Below are positions 48,131 through 59,413 of a stretch of DNA of 64,000 nucleotides, in pieces. Below the pieces are notes generated by a model. It saw only the letters and a program-made list of their open reading frames with translations, ran no database searches and had not been told where the DNA came from. Source of the stretch: Candidatus Gracilibacteria bacterium GN02-872 (GTDB taxonomy: Bacteria; Patescibacteriota; Gracilibacteria; BD1-5; UBA6164); assembly GCA_003260325.1 (NCBI GenBank), contig MOLU01000001.1, forward strand, positions 124,001-188,000, read 5' to 3'. How positions within the stretch are numbered: the stretch's first letter is position 1; the number at the start of each line of letters is the position of its first letter. Position numbers and translations under genes: made by a program.

Positions 48131-49030
48131 ATGTCCATTTGGCAAACAAAATCTTGGCAAGAAATGCTTCAAAAATCTTGACAAGTTGAAAAAAGTATTT
48201 ATTTAAAAAATATTTTTATAGAAAAAAGAAAAGTTTCACTTTGAGAATTTTGACTTTTCGCTTTATGAGTAGATTATAAAGATATTCCTAAAGATTTTTT
48301 AGATGAAATTAAAAATCTTTGTAAAGTTGAAAACGCTTTATTTTTTCAAATTGAAACTTTAGATTATAAGCATTTTGAAGAGAAAGACTTAGATTGATTT
48401 GAAAAAAAATATTATAAAAAATTTATAACTCCATTTACTGCAATAATTGATTTAGAAAAAAGTGAAGATGAAATTTTAGCTGATATGAAGCAAAAATGAA
48501 GGTATAACATTCGTCTTGCAGAAAAAAAATGAGTAAAAATTATGGAAGCAGAAAAAACAGAAAAAAATATAAAAATTTTTTATGATTTGATGATGGAAAC
48601 AACTTCCAGAGATAACTTTTTCTGAAATACTTTTGATTATTACAAAATATTTTTAGATGAGTTACCTTATTCAAAACTACTTTTTGCTGATTTTGAAGGC
48701 AAAATAATTTCAGCATGAATATTTGTTTTTCTAGAAAATGAAGCAATTTATTATTATTGAGCTTCCACAAGTGAGAAACAGTACAGAAATTTAATGGCTC
48801 CATACTTATTGCAATGGAAAGCTATACAAATAGCAAAAGAAAAGTGAATAAAAATATATGATTTTTTGTGAACAGCTTGAGAAACGGAAAAAAATTCTCC
48901 TCTCGCTTGAGTTACAGATTTCAAACTAAAATTTACAAAACAAAGCCAAAAAGTTTCAGAAAGTTTTCTTTTTATAAACAAAAAATTTAAGTATAAATTT
49001 ATAGAATTTCTAAAAAAACTAAAAAAATAG
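48131..49030 (+). CDS. FemAB/FemX-like peptidyltransferase
   Basis: The 299-residue protein has the GNAT-like double fold of the FemABX family: MKQKGRYNIRLAEKKGVKI, then ASTSEKQYRNLMAPYLLQWKAIQIAKEKG and YDFLGTAGETEKNSPLAGVTDFKLKF (each interrupted by TGA glycines), which are the characteristic helix and FG-x-K/F segments. Such enzymes add amino acids from aminoacyl-tRNA to peptidoglycan precursors or other acceptors. It is the third gene of the ruvB operon. The acceptor here is unknown. Confidence 0.82.
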
Positions 49031-49089
49031 TTTTGGAAAAATAACAAAATTGAGTAAAATAACAGAAAGATTATTTCTAAAAAGTTTTC

Positions 49090-49377
49090 ATGAGAAAAAT
49101 ATTTTTTGTTTGATTACTCATTTTTTTGGTTTCTTGTTGAGTAAAACCAAATCAAGATTCTTTAATAATTTCTAAAGATCAAAAAAGTGTAAAAGAAATT
49201 TGTGATTGAATAAATAAATGAGATGATTTTGAAAAAGTAAAAAAAGATTTCTGAGAACCAAAACTTGTATTAGAAAAATCTGATTTTTCAAATTATCATT
49301 ATTGAGATATAAATGAAATTTGTAATTTAGTTATTGAAAAAGGAAAAGTTTTAGAAAAAACTTATATAAAAGCTTAA
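49090..49377 (+). CDS. Small lipoprotein
   Basis: The 95-residue product has a lipoprotein signal: a hydrophobic run with lipobox LVSC followed by glycine (TGA). The mature part contains the phrase KEICDGINKGDDFEKVKKDFGEP and a second cysteine near the end. It is a paralogue of the next gene, sharing the INKGD and C-x-x-x-IEKGKV pattern. It probably sits on the outer face of the membrane. I do not recognise the family; the pattern resembles small SmpA/BamE-like folds only loosely. Confidence 0.7.
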
Positions 49378-49400
49378 AAATTATATTTAAAAATAAATTT

Positions 49401-49814
49401 ATGAAAAAAATAATAATTACCTTAACAATAGTCCTTTTATCTTCTTGCTGAAATAATTGAATTAATCAAGAAAAAACAAACTCTAGTTCTACAAACAGTT
49501 GACAAGAAAAAGTTGAGACAAATTCAGAAAAAACTTGAGAAAATACAAATTCTTGAAAAGTTGAAAGTTCTATAAATAGTTGAAACTTAAATATTTGAAC
49601 AGAAAATAAATCAGAAAATATAAAGGAAATGTGTCAATCAGTAAATAAATGAGATAGTTTCGAGTCTGTTGTGAAAAAAATTTGAAAATGAAAACTAGCA
49701 TCAGATTCTTGAGATACTCAAACTTATGTTTATTGAAGTGACTACAGCGAATCTTGTCGTATTATGATTATGGAAGGAAAAGTTTATACAAAATTATATT
49801 ATAATAATAACTAG
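49401..49814 (+). CDS. Small lipoprotein with Ser/Asn/Gly linker
   Basis: This 137-residue lipoprotein has the lipobox LLSSC followed by glycine (TGA), then a low-complexity linker of Asn, Ser, Glu and Thr (residues 25-75), then a domain like the preceding gene (MCQSVNKGDSFESVVKKIGKG, SCRIMIMEGKV). The cysteine pair is conserved between the two. It lies 23 bases after its paralogue and 27 before the OpgB-like gene; all three may share a transcript. Function is unknown; an envelope role is inferred. Confidence 0.7.
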
Positions 49815-49841
49815 AAAGGAATTTTATAAACCTTTTAAAAT

Positions 49842-51629
49842 ATGAATTTTTTAATAGCTTCATTTTTATTACTCATTTTCTCGTATTTATTCTTAAAAAA
49901 GACTAAGATAAACTTAGTCGTTTTTGGGATCTTTGTATTTTTATATTCAGTTATTTCTGTGACTTACATTATTTCAAATTATTTTACAGGAAACTGAGTT
50001 GACGAATCTGTTATTTATCATTTATTTTACTGACTTGGATGAGCTTGATTTTGAGCAGATGCTTGAATAATTATTCTATGAGCAATACTTTTAATTATCT
50101 GAATAGCTTTACCAATATGATTTTATTATTTTTGAAAAAATAAAGAAATAAAAACAAATGTATACTATAAAGGACTTTTTTGAGTATTTTTTATTTCTGC
50201 TTTTATTTTTCATCCAATTTTTAAAAATATTTACGATCTATGATATTTTGACCTAAATAATGTCGTAAAATGAAAACTTGTTTCAAAAGAGGATATTGAA
50301 AAAGTTTATTTTGTACCTGAAGCAAAGAAAAAAACAGAAAAAACAAAAAATATTATTTATCTTTATCTAGAAAGTTTTGAGAAAACTTATTTAGATGAAG
50401 ATGTTTTCCCAGATTTAACACCAAACTTAAATAAACTTAGAAAGGAGGCAATTAGTTTTGAAAACCTAAAAATGGCTTATTGAACTTCATGGACAATTGC
50501 TTGAATGGTTTGAAGTCAGTGCTGAAGTCCGCTTATAAACTCTGGTTGATGAGGAAATTCTATGCATTGAATAGAGGATTTCTTACCTTGAGCATTTTGT
50601 TTGTGAGATTTTTTAAAGAAACAAAACTATAATCTTTCCTATATTTGATGAGCAAATTTATCTTTTGCTTGAAAATGAAATTTTTATAAAACTCATTCTT
50701 TTGATAATATTTTGTGAAGAGAGAAATTGGAACCAAAGTTAAAAAATAAAGATTATATAAATGATTGGTGACTTTATGATGATTCTCTTTTTGATTTTGT
50801 TTTTGAAGAATATGAAAGATTAAGTGAAACTTGACAAAATTTTTGACTTTTTACTTTAAATCTTGATACTCATTGAAGCGAGTGAGTAATTTCAGAATCT
50901 TGTAAAAATTATCTTTATGATTCTCAAAATGAGAAAAATATTTTAAATTCTTATCATTGTGTTGACAAACTTGTTTGAGAATTAGTAGAAAAAATAAGAA
51001 ACCATAAAAATTTTAAAAATACAACTATCGTGATAACTTCTGATCATTATGCGATGAAACACAATAATTCTTATGATACTTTAGAAAAAAACAAAGACAA
51101 AAGAAGAAATTTATTTTTAGTTTTAGACAGTGATTCTGAAGCTCAAAAAATAGAAAAAGAATGAACTACTTTAGACATTTGAGCAAGTACTTTAAGCTTG
51201 ATTTGATTTGATGTTGACAAACTTTGAGCTTGAGTTAATTTATTTTCTAACTTAGAAACAAACTCAGAAAGCTATTTAAAGAAAAATAGAAATATTTTTG
51301 AAAGTTTTTGGAGTTATCCTAGTTTAAAAAACTGAATAGATTTTGATCTAGAAAACAAAAAAATAAAAATCGAATGAAAAGATATTCAATTCCCAGCTTT
51401 AATTTATCTAAGCGATAATTGAGATACAAAGCAAATTCTTTGGACAGATGATGCTTGAGAACTTGATTTAAGAACTCTTATTAAAAATAATTCTATTTTT
51501 ATTGATTATTGTGAAGAAAACAAATGATTCTGTCTAAATTTTAAAACAAAATACTGAGAAAATATTTCTCAAAATATTTCTGAAAATAAAAATATAAGTT
51601 ACGAAGAAATATTACAAAAGCTAAAATAA
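49842..51629 (+). CDS. OpgB/LtaS-like phosphoglycerol transferase
   Basis: The 595-residue protein has four or five N-terminal membrane helices and a large extracellular domain of the alkaline phosphatase/sulfatase superfamily. IIYLYLESFEKTYLD carries the first metal-binding Glu, and AYGTSWTIAGMVGSQCGSPL matches the OpgB (MdoB) catalytic-threonine segment closely. LNLDTHG and VITSDHYAM supply the remaining metal ligands. It likely moves phosphoglycerol or a similar group onto a surface glycan or lipid. The donor and acceptor cannot be told from sequence. A terminator follows. Confidence 0.85.
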
Positions 51630-51643
51630 ACTTGAAAAAAATA

Positions 51644-51676
51644 AAAAATAACTATAATTTGTATAGTTATTTTTTA
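51644..51676 (+). terminator. Terminator after the OpgB-like gene
   Basis: The stem AAAATAACTATA / TATAGTTATTTT with loop ATTTG and a T run. Confidence 0.85.
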
Positions 51677-51686
51677 ATGAAAAATT

Positions 51687-52265
51687 ATGTTTGAAAAATC
51701 GGATTTACCTTATCCAAAAAACGCACTTGAACCTTACATATCGGAAGAAACTATGAATTACCATTATGATAAGCATTTGCAAGCTTACTTTGACAAATTA
51801 AATTCCCTTATCAAATGAACTGAATTTGAAGGTAAAGATTTAGAATTTATAATTAAAAATTCAACTTGATGAATTTTTAATAATTCTGCTCAAGCTTGGA
51901 ATCATGAATTTTTCTGGAATTGTATGACTCCAAATGCAAAAAAAGAAGCCAACTTAGAAATTTGAAATCTTATAAAAAGAGATTTTTGAAGTTTTGAAAA
52001 TTTTAAAGAAAAATTTATTGAGTTTGGTTTAAATAATTTTGGTTCAGGATGGACTTGGCTAGTCTTAGATGAAAATTGAAAATTAGAAATTTTAAATTAT
52101 TCAAATGCGTGAAATCCTCTAAACACAAATAAAAAAATTTTACTTTGAGTTGATGTTTGGGAACATGCTTATTATATAGATAGAAGAAATGACAGAAAAG
52201 CATATTTAAACAATTTTTTTGAAGTAATAAATTGGGATTTTGTAAACAAAAATCTAGAAAAATAA
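51687..52265 (+). CDS. sodA: Iron/manganese superoxide dismutase
   Basis: The 192-residue enzyme has the four metal ligands in context: [10 protein letters not shown] (His), AWNHEFFW (His), and VDVWEHAYY (Asp and His). FGSGWTWLV is also typical. It turns superoxide into peroxide and oxygen. It begins only 10 bases after the preceding terminator, so it probably relies on read-through or on a promoter overlapping that hairpin. Metal preference cannot be settled here; sodA is used as a generic symbol. Its presence suggests exposure to oxygen. Confidence 0.93.
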
Positions 52266-52294
52266 AAGAATAACAGCTTAGTTATTCTTTTTTA
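52264..52294 (+). terminator. Terminator of the superoxide dismutase gene
   Basis: The stem AAAGAATAAC / GTTATTCTTT with loop AGCTTA and a T run, at the stop codon of the gene and meeting the stop of the convergent reading frame. Confidence 0.8.
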
Positions 52295-53767
52295 TTTTTC
52301 TTTCGAAATAAAATTTAAATCTTCAATCAATTTTCATAATGTTTCAACTCAAATTCTTCAATCAGCCATTATATTTTTTGAATTTTGATATTTCAAAACT
52401 GCTTGATAAGTTTTTTGTCAATATTGTCAATCAATTTCAAGTTTCTTATTTCATTCTAATTTCAAGATTTTATTTAAATATTCCTGTAATTTTTTTACAT
52501 TTTCTGCTCACTTTTTGCTTTTAGCTAGAAATTCTTTATAATATCACTTTTTATAATTTCAGTCTTTTTCTTTATAATTAGTTTCAAAATCTTTTAAAAT
52601 TTCCTGAAATTTATTTATTGTTTGTCAAATTTCTTGAGTTTCTGAAATATTTTCAACTTTTTGTTCTCAAATTTCTTGGATATTTTCAGGTTCTAGATTT
52701 AAAGTCTTTTCTCCAAAAGATTGTTTTAGTTCTGAAGCTTTTCAATCTCAATTTTTAGAAATATTTTCAGAATTTATAGATCCTCAAGAAGAATCTCATT
52801 TATCATAAAATAATTGATTAGAATCGTCATCAATATAAGTTACAAAATCTTCAACTCATTTTGTTTCAAAAATATACATCATATCTTTCTCAAAAACTAA
52901 AGCCACAGATCAAGTTGAATTTATAACTTTAGATTTTCTTAAAAAATAAGGCAAATTTTCATAGAATTCATAAGATTGACTTTTGAAAAAATTACTGTTA
53001 AATTTATTTTTAAATGCAACAATTGGTTTTGAATTTTCTATTTTTCATCAAAATTTTACAATTTTAGAAATTCACTTTCAAGAATAATAAGGTAATTTCA
53101 ATGGTGTTTCTATCATAAAATTATAGACTTTTAGAACATTAGGATTTAAAAATTTATTTTTTAATCAATCATATCCATTTTTAATTTTAATAACACCTCA
53201 TTTTCACCAATTATAAGCTTGTTCTACCTTTTTACCTGTAGATTTGACTACATTCATACTTTTTTCAGCCGTTTTAGAAATTATTCAGTTTTTAGGAAGA
53301 ATTGAAGTTAAAAAATCAACATTTTTCCCATTTTTAGACAATAAAATTCTTCATTGACTTACTAAAATCAAAAAGTCATTATAATTATCTTTTTTAGAAA
53401 ATTTTTCAATTATGTCTAAAAAATATTTAGAGGCAGGATCACTAGGATCCAAGTTATTTTTAATGTTATTTAAAACTTTTTTTTGTCATTTAAAATCATT
53501 TTTTAAAGAAATAATTAATTCATCATCAAGATTATTTTTACGAAATAAATTACTTGTAGTTTCATTTCAGTTAGCTATATCTTGTCTAACATTCAAAGCA
53601 TCTCTTTTTTTAGTCAATAAACTTTTTTGCTCATTTAATGATTTTATAGAATTTTCTATATTTTTAAGTTCTTCTCAAGTTCTTCAAGCTTTTAAATTCT
53701 CTAATTCTTTTATAGCATTGTCTATTTTTCATATTTTGAAGTCTAAAGATTTAGTTCCTCTTAAAAC
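52292..53767 (-). pseudogene. Downstream part of a split gene with peptidoglycan-binding C-terminus
   Basis: The frame stays open for about 491 codons after the TAA at 53768-53770 but has no ATG for its first 170 or so codons, while its codon use (many TGA glycines) remains that of a gene. It is therefore best read as the second half of the preceding gene, cut off by a nonsense mutation. The C-terminus is a peptidoglycan-binding domain type 1: VKKLQEYLNKILKLEG, EIDGQYGQKTYQAVLKYQ and ADGRIGVETL. Read-through, or start at a TTG, cannot be excluded. Confidence 0.65.
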
Positions 53768-54712
53768 TTAATTTAAAGGTTTTATTATTTTATTTATTGC
53801 TGATCATATTGCATATTCAGCAGGTCAATAAGCAGTAATTATTCAAGCTTGAATCGTTCTAACTCAAATTTTTTTTATTCAAGAAGTAGTAGACGCTGCA
53901 GCCTTTAATTTAGACATTACTTGAGGTGTCATTGCAACTCATTTAAAAGTAAGTAAAGTTCATATTACATTTCAAGCTAACTTTCAAATAGCATGTCATT
54001 GTTCTTCTGAAGGCAAATTATTTATCTTTTTCCATTCATAAGCAATCGCTTCTTTCACTATTCAAATATCTAAATCCTTAACAACTTCCCAAAGTTGCAC
54101 TAATTGTTCATTAACTTCTTTATAAAATTTCCCATCAGAAAAACCAAGTTTGTATAAAACAGCTGAACCAATATATTCAGAAAAAGCAAGAGCTGTTTTA
54201 GCAAAAGAAATAACTGATTCTCATACTCACTCAACTATTCAAATTGGTCACATATATAAATTTTTATATCACTCCTCTTTCATATAGTGTCAAGAAGTTT
54301 TAAGAGCTTCTAGAAATTTTACATCAGTAAATTCTTCAGGATTATTATCTAATCTATTTTTTAAATCTTGCAAGTCTTTCAAAATATTTATCAATTCTCA
54401 AGATTCGTCAGAAGAATGAAGATTTTCTATAAATTTTTTTAAACTTGTTATATGTTTTTCTAAATTATTTTTTACATCCAAAACCATTCACTTATAAATC
54501 TCGTCTCATCAGTCAGAAACAATTTTATCAATAGCATTACTTAAAAATCAGGTATTTTCGTCCCTAGCTTTTCTTATCTCATTTAAACGTTCAATTTCAT
54601 AATTAAGATTTCTTCTTTGATTTTCAGCTTCTTTCATTATTTTATTCTTTTCTTGCAAAAATAGCTTTTCAGAAGAATTTTTTTGAATATCTATTTTTCA
54701 ACCTTTTTCCAT
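53768..54712 (-). CDS. N-terminal part of a split coiled-coil protein
   Basis: The frame from ATG 54712 codes 314 residues to a TAA at 53768. It is helical and charged for the first 130 residues (coiled coil), then has small-residue-rich amphipathic stretches (AGNVIGTLLTFKGVAM, GVRTIQAGIITAYGPAEYA). It has no signal peptide at its start. After the TAA the same frame continues with gene-like sequence to 52292, which suggests an original protein of about 806 residues. The stop sits in the context CCT TTA AAT TAA; a TGA (Gly) there would restore the gene, so a single G-to-A change is the simplest cause. Confidence 0.6.
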
Positions 54713-54835
54713 TATTTTTATTAAATTTTTAAATACTTAAATTATTATAACACATTTACAAAAAAGATGTCAAATTTACTTTAAAAATAAAAAAAGCTTC
54801 AGTAAAACTGAAACTTTTCATAATTTAGAATATTT

Positions 54836-54910
54836 TGGTTGCGGAGACAGGAATTGAACCTGTGATCTTCGGGTTATGAGCCCGACGAGATACCACTTCT
54901 CCACTCCGCT
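54836..54910 (-). tRNA. Initiator tRNA-fMet (CAT)
   Basis: The anticodon loop CTCATAA sits on a TCGGG/CCCGA stem with the three G-C pairs that mark bacterial initiator tRNAs. The first acceptor pair is a mismatch (A opposite A), another initiator sign. The D and T arms (GGTTCAATTCC) fold normally and CCA is encoded. Confidence 0.9.
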
Positions 54911-54976
54911 ATAATAAATTTTATAAAACAAAAAAGTTTTCAAGAAGTACCTATATCCCGAAAACAAAAATACAAA

Positions 54977-55051
54977 TGGTATGGCTACGGGGAATCGAAC
55001 CCCGGTTACCGGGATGAAAACCCGATGTCCTAACCACTAGACGATAGCCAC
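54977..55051 (-). tRNA. tRNA-Glu (TTC)
   Basis: The cloverleaf has anticodon TTC in loop TTTTCAT, D-arm GTCTAGTGGTTAGGAC and T-arm GGGGTTCGATTCCCC, with CCA encoded. It follows tRNA-fMet's locus by about 65 bases and faces the same way. Confidence 0.92.
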
Positions 55052-55095
55052 ATAAACACTTCTTATAAAATGTAAAAGTATTATATATAAAATTA

Positions 55096-55128
55096 AAAAT
55101 AGTCAAATTTTTTTTGACTATTTTTTTA
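55096..55128 (-). terminator. Terminator of the cyclase gene
   Basis: The stem AAAAATAGTCA / TGACTATTTTT with a T-rich loop and an A run on its left overlaps the stop codon of the minus-strand cyclase gene. Confidence 0.75.
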
Positions 55129-57237
55129 TTTCGTTTCATAATTCCAAATCAATTCATCATTACTTTTCGGCTTGTTATTCATAAAATACTCACATCTCTC
55201 AAAATAAGTTTTACTAGGAGAATCATTATATTTTTTATAAATATTTTCAAATAAATCTTTTGCAGAAATAAAATCTCTAGAATTATAAACTAAAATCGCT
55301 TTCTCAAATTCTGTTCTAATCTTTTCCTTTTTTAAGCTCAGATTTCATTTTTCTGAAAGCAACTCATAAATTTTTATAGCATTATCTTTTCATTTTACTC
55401 TTATCTTGTCAAGATACCTAAATTCAAAAAAATCTTTATTTTCCTCAAAAATATCTTCAGAGACGCAGATAAAAGTTCAATAAAATTTATTTACTCATTC
55501 TAAACGAGAAGCTAGATTGACACTGTCTCAGAGTGCAGTGTATTCTATTTTTCTTCAAACTGCTCAAATATTTCAAACTATTGCTTGTCAAGTATGTAAT
55601 CAGATTCTAACTTTTATCTTTGGCAATCATACTTTTTGCCAATTCGAATTCAATTCTTTAAGAGTTTCTTGCTGTTTTAAAGCTGATAAACAAGCATAGT
55701 AAGAATCTTTTTCATTATTAGAAAATGCTCACCATAAAGCCATTATAGCGTCTCACTCGTATTTATTTATAAATCAATTATTGTCTAAAATAATATTTGA
55801 CATATAAGATAAATAATTTCTTAAAAATGAAACCAATTCGTGTGGAGAAAATTTCTCAGAAATACTTGTAAATCCTTCAATATCTGAGAAAAATATTGCC
55901 AATTTTCTTGTATCTCAGTCAAGTTTCAAATCTCAAGAATTTGATAAAATTTCTTTTACAATTGCTTTAGACACATATTCTGAAAGAGCTTTACTAAGCT
56001 TAACTTTGTTATTACTTTCATAGACATATTTTACAGCATTTCAAATCGCGATAGAAATCGGTAAAGCTAAAAATAATTCAAAAAGATGAGAAAATATGTA
56101 AGAAAAAAATGTTAAAATTACAATCGGATAAATAACCAAGAAAATACCAGAAATAGCTAAGTTTGCAATCACAATTATAAATCCAGAAGGAGACAAACTA
56201 AAATAAATTGATGTGATTATTAACAAAAAGATCAAAAACCACTCCAAATTTTCGTTAAAATAAAACGAAAAATCTTTTTTCATAATTGTATTCAAAATAT
56301 TTGCATGAACAAAAACTCAGTATTCTATTCCATTTCTTGTATAAAATGTATCTTTTATTCACTTTGCGGTTACTCAAACCAGAACTATTTTTCAATCAAA
56401 TAATTTTAAATCAATTTTTCACTCAATAACATCAACAAAAGAATAGGTCTCAAAATTTGATATTTTTCCTGAACTATTACTTGGTAAAGGAATATAATTT
56501 ATCAAAACTTCATTTCATCAAGTTTTTGAGAATGGAATCGGATAATCTGGTCTAAGATAAAAATAATTTGGATCTTTCTGCTTATTATAGTCTTCCATAA
56601 AATCTTTATTGTAAAGTCTTGAATAATAAGCTTTTAGTAAAGAAATAGCAAAATGATTGTACTTTGAAATTGCTCAATCTTTGTCAGAAAGATTTGCTGT
56701 TGGAATAAAACTCAAAACAACTCAAGTTTTTGATAAAATTGGTGTAAAATATCAAAAAGCAAATTTTGATTCATCCAAAATATCAATTGGTTTTTCAATT
56801 ATTCTATTCGCTTTTCATCAAATTTCTTTTGTAATGATAGAACCTCATAAAATTACATTTCAAGCATTTTTTATTGCTTTTGCAAAGTTTCTATCGGATT
56901 GTATATGATCTTTGTTTTTATCGGCAAAAATGATATCGAATCCTATTACTGCAGCTCATCATTTATTTAAACTTTCTATCAAAGTTTTATAATATTCTCT
57001 AGAAATGGGAAAAGATCCTAGTTTTTCCAAAGTTTTTTCATCTATCATAACAATAGAAATGGCTTCATTTACCATTTGAGATTTTACTCTATTTCAATAA
57101 TTTTTTACAGTAAGAAAAATAGTATTTATACCTTCATTTATTCAGTAAAAAAGTGGACTAAGTAAATACACAAAAAAGAATAAAATAAATGCAAAAAATG
57201 TACTTAAAAATGATCTGTTTTTAAAAAGTCTTTTCAA
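55126..57237 (-). CDS. CHASE2-domain adenylate/guanylate cyclase
   Basis: The 703-residue protein has an N-terminal membrane helix, an extracellular CHASE2 sensor domain (about residues 45-300, with SIVMIDEKTLEKLG and GFDIIFAD), then three or so membrane helices (about 315-405) and a C-terminal class III cyclase domain. Catalytic features are intact: FFSDIEGFTSISEKF (first metal Asp), YEGDAIMALWG (second metal Asp), and EYTALGDSVNLASRLEG (substrate and transition-state residues). It makes cAMP or cGMP in response to an external cue. The start appears to be TTG at 57237; no ATG fits. The FecR-like gene lies 11 bases upstream in the same operon. Confidence 0.88.
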
Positions 57238-57248
57238 AATAAACAAAA

Positions 57249-58457
57249 TTAATTAAATAAATCTTTTATCCAGTCAAAAAATCTTAAAAATATATTCTTT
57301 TGCTCTATAATAGCATCGTTTACTTGACTACTAAAATTTTCCAAAAATTCTTTGTAATTAGCACTGTTTAATACTTTTTCTTTAAAAGTATCAATAAGCT
57401 TGTTTAAACTATCTCACAAGTCAAATTTTATACCTAAATTTTCAAGCATTTTTGTAAAGTTATTATAATCTAAATATTTTTGATTTTCTTTTAAAATATC
57501 TGTAATTTTTTCAAAGTTTCAAAAATTTTTATTTTTAAAAATATCTTTTAAATCATATGAAAATGTTGATAAAAGAGAAGGTTTTTCTTTATCTGGAGCT
57601 AAATCAATCAGTTTCTCTTTCAAAGCAATTTTTAAATTAAACAATTTTTCAGAGTTTTCCAAAGAAACAAAGTTTAAATTTTGATAACTTGATAAAATTG
57701 TTTTATAAAGTTTTTCTCTTTGCTCTTTTGTAAGATTATCTATATTTTTTCCTGCAAAATAAACAAAATCTTTCACTCTCTTTTCAACTTCCAAAGACAA
57801 TTTCAAAAGATATTCTTTATCTAATTTTTGGTTCAATTCAAAGAATCATTTATCTTTAAAGAATTTTATAAAATCATCAAGTGAAATAAACTCAAAATTT
57901 GAAAGTTTCAATTGTTTGTTTTCAGTAACTTCTTTCTTTCCAAATTGTTTATTTGTCAATTCTACTTTATGACTTTCTACTTGTAAATAATCATTATCTG
58001 CATCAACTACATAAACTGTTCATCTAACTGCGATTTCTGTATCACTGTAAGTTTGGTTAAAGTAAGAATCTTCTCACAAATAAGTTACGACATTTGACCA
58101 AGTCTTACCTGAAAATAGCCTAAATAAAATATTAACTTGATCTTTATTTTTAGCTACAAATTGATTTTCTATTTTTACCTTTGTATTTCATCAAAGTCTT
58201 GTAATACTTCAATCTCACCACTCAATAATCGCTAAACTATCTTTTGTTTTTGTTTCAATAATATCTTCTTTTGAAAGTTTTTCTTTTTTTCAAATTTGTA
58301 AAACTTTATCATTTAAGAGTCATTCTCAAGACACTAATTCTAAATATGAATTTCTATCAACTGATTTAAAAAATAATGAAATTGAAATTCATATTCAAAT
58401 TATGATAACAATGAGGATAATTATAAAATATATAAATTTGTTTTTATTTTTTTGCAT
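57249..58457 (-). CDS. FecR-domain membrane protein
   Basis: The 402-residue protein has one N-terminal membrane helix (FIYFIIILIVIIIIGISISL) and an extracellular FecR-like domain at about residues 45-160: DSLAIIEGGDGSITRLGGNT, VNILFRLFSGKTWSNVV and TEIAVRGTVYVV, which are the standard FecR strands (split here by TGA glycines). The C-terminal 240 residues are a Lys/Glu-rich helical region. FecR-like proteins often sit beside CHASE2 cyclases, and here the cyclase gene follows by 11 bases. The pair probably forms one sensing unit at the cell surface (inference). Confidence 0.82.
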
Positions 58458-58524
58458 TTATGATTATTATATACTAAATTAGTTTATATAATTTTACTAT
58501 AATTTTAATAAAAATACAAAAATT

Positions 58525-58935
58525 ATGAAGAAACAGTATGTTTTTATAATTATGATAATAATAATTTTATATATTTCTTTCTTGATAATAAGCTATACTT
58601 ACAAAGAACATATTACAAATTCAAGTATAGAATATATAAAAGCTTTAACAAAAGATGTTGAAAAAAAGATAGATTCTGCAAAAAAAGTTGTTGAATACAA
58701 AACCTCAAGAGCTTATAAAAACAAAGTATTAAAAGAACAACAATCTTTTAAAAATGTTTGAGAAAAAGTTGTTTATTTTACAACTGAAGAAAATTTTAAC
58801 AAATATACAACCATTGAAGAAAAAAAACCAGAAACTGTTATTACAAATGATAATAATGAGCAAATAAATGTAAAAGATTTCAGTATCTGGGAAAGATGGA
58901 TGTATTTACTTTTCAAAAAACAACCTGAACAATAA
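58525..58935 (+). CDS. DivIC/FtsB-like small membrane protein
   Basis: The 136-residue product has one N-terminal membrane helix, an outward region predicted as coiled coil (SIEYIKALTKDVEKKIDSAKK) and a C-terminal phrase SIWERWMYLLFKK. The layout resembles FtsB/DivIC septum proteins, though the helix-coil pattern is generic. It is divergent from the FecR gene and has its own terminator. A cell-division role is a guess. Confidence 0.5.
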
Positions 58936-58961
58936 AAAATCCCTAAAAAGGGATTTTTTTA
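58934..58961 (+). terminator. Terminator between the DivIC-like gene and the convergent pilin
   Basis: The stem AAAAATCCC / GGGATTTTT with loop TAAAAA lies between the stops at 58935 and 58959 and has A and T runs on both sides. Confidence 0.85.
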
Positions 58962-59399
58962 TAAATCTAAATTGACATAATCATCAGGCAATTCTCACTC
59001 TGGAACATTTGAAATACTATTGTAAGAAGAACTATTTGATCAAAATATTTTATTTCAAATTTCATCTATTTTCTCAAAAATTCTTGAAGGTTTCGCATAT
59101 TTATCTACATCTATACCAAGAATTCTTCCAAGTATAGGGAATAAAAATATTGTTGCAACTGTCACTATAACTCAAAAAATAGCATATCTTATAGTATTTA
59201 AAGCTGGAGTTATCTTATCTTCTTTTCATCAAGACAAGATCATTAGCAAACCTCACCACAAAATGAAAAGTATAGAAGCAACTCAAGCTACTAAAACAAA
59301 AATTGAAATTACTAACAAAACTATATCTCAAGGATCAGTTGTGCTTGAAAGTAAAGGACTAGTGTTTGCTGCAAATGCTTGCTCATAAAAATTAATCAT
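58959..59399 (-). CDS. T4SS-type pilin-like membrane protein
   Basis: The 146-residue protein has two hydrophobic helices (about residues 26-52 and 70-95) around the loop MILSGGKEDKITPALNTIRYA, matching the VirB2/TrbC-like pilins at 26-27 kb and 30-32 kb. It lacks their N-terminal signal peptide and has a longer soluble C-terminus ending ELPDDYVNLDL. It lies 14 bases after khpA and may be cotranscribed with rpsP and khpA, an unusual neighbourhood for a secretion component. Confidence 0.72.
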
Positions 59400-59413
59400 A
59401 AATTTTTATATTA

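Noticed and set aside
54951..55139. Minus-strand 62-residue frame
   Set aside because: It runs straight through the tRNA-Glu gene.
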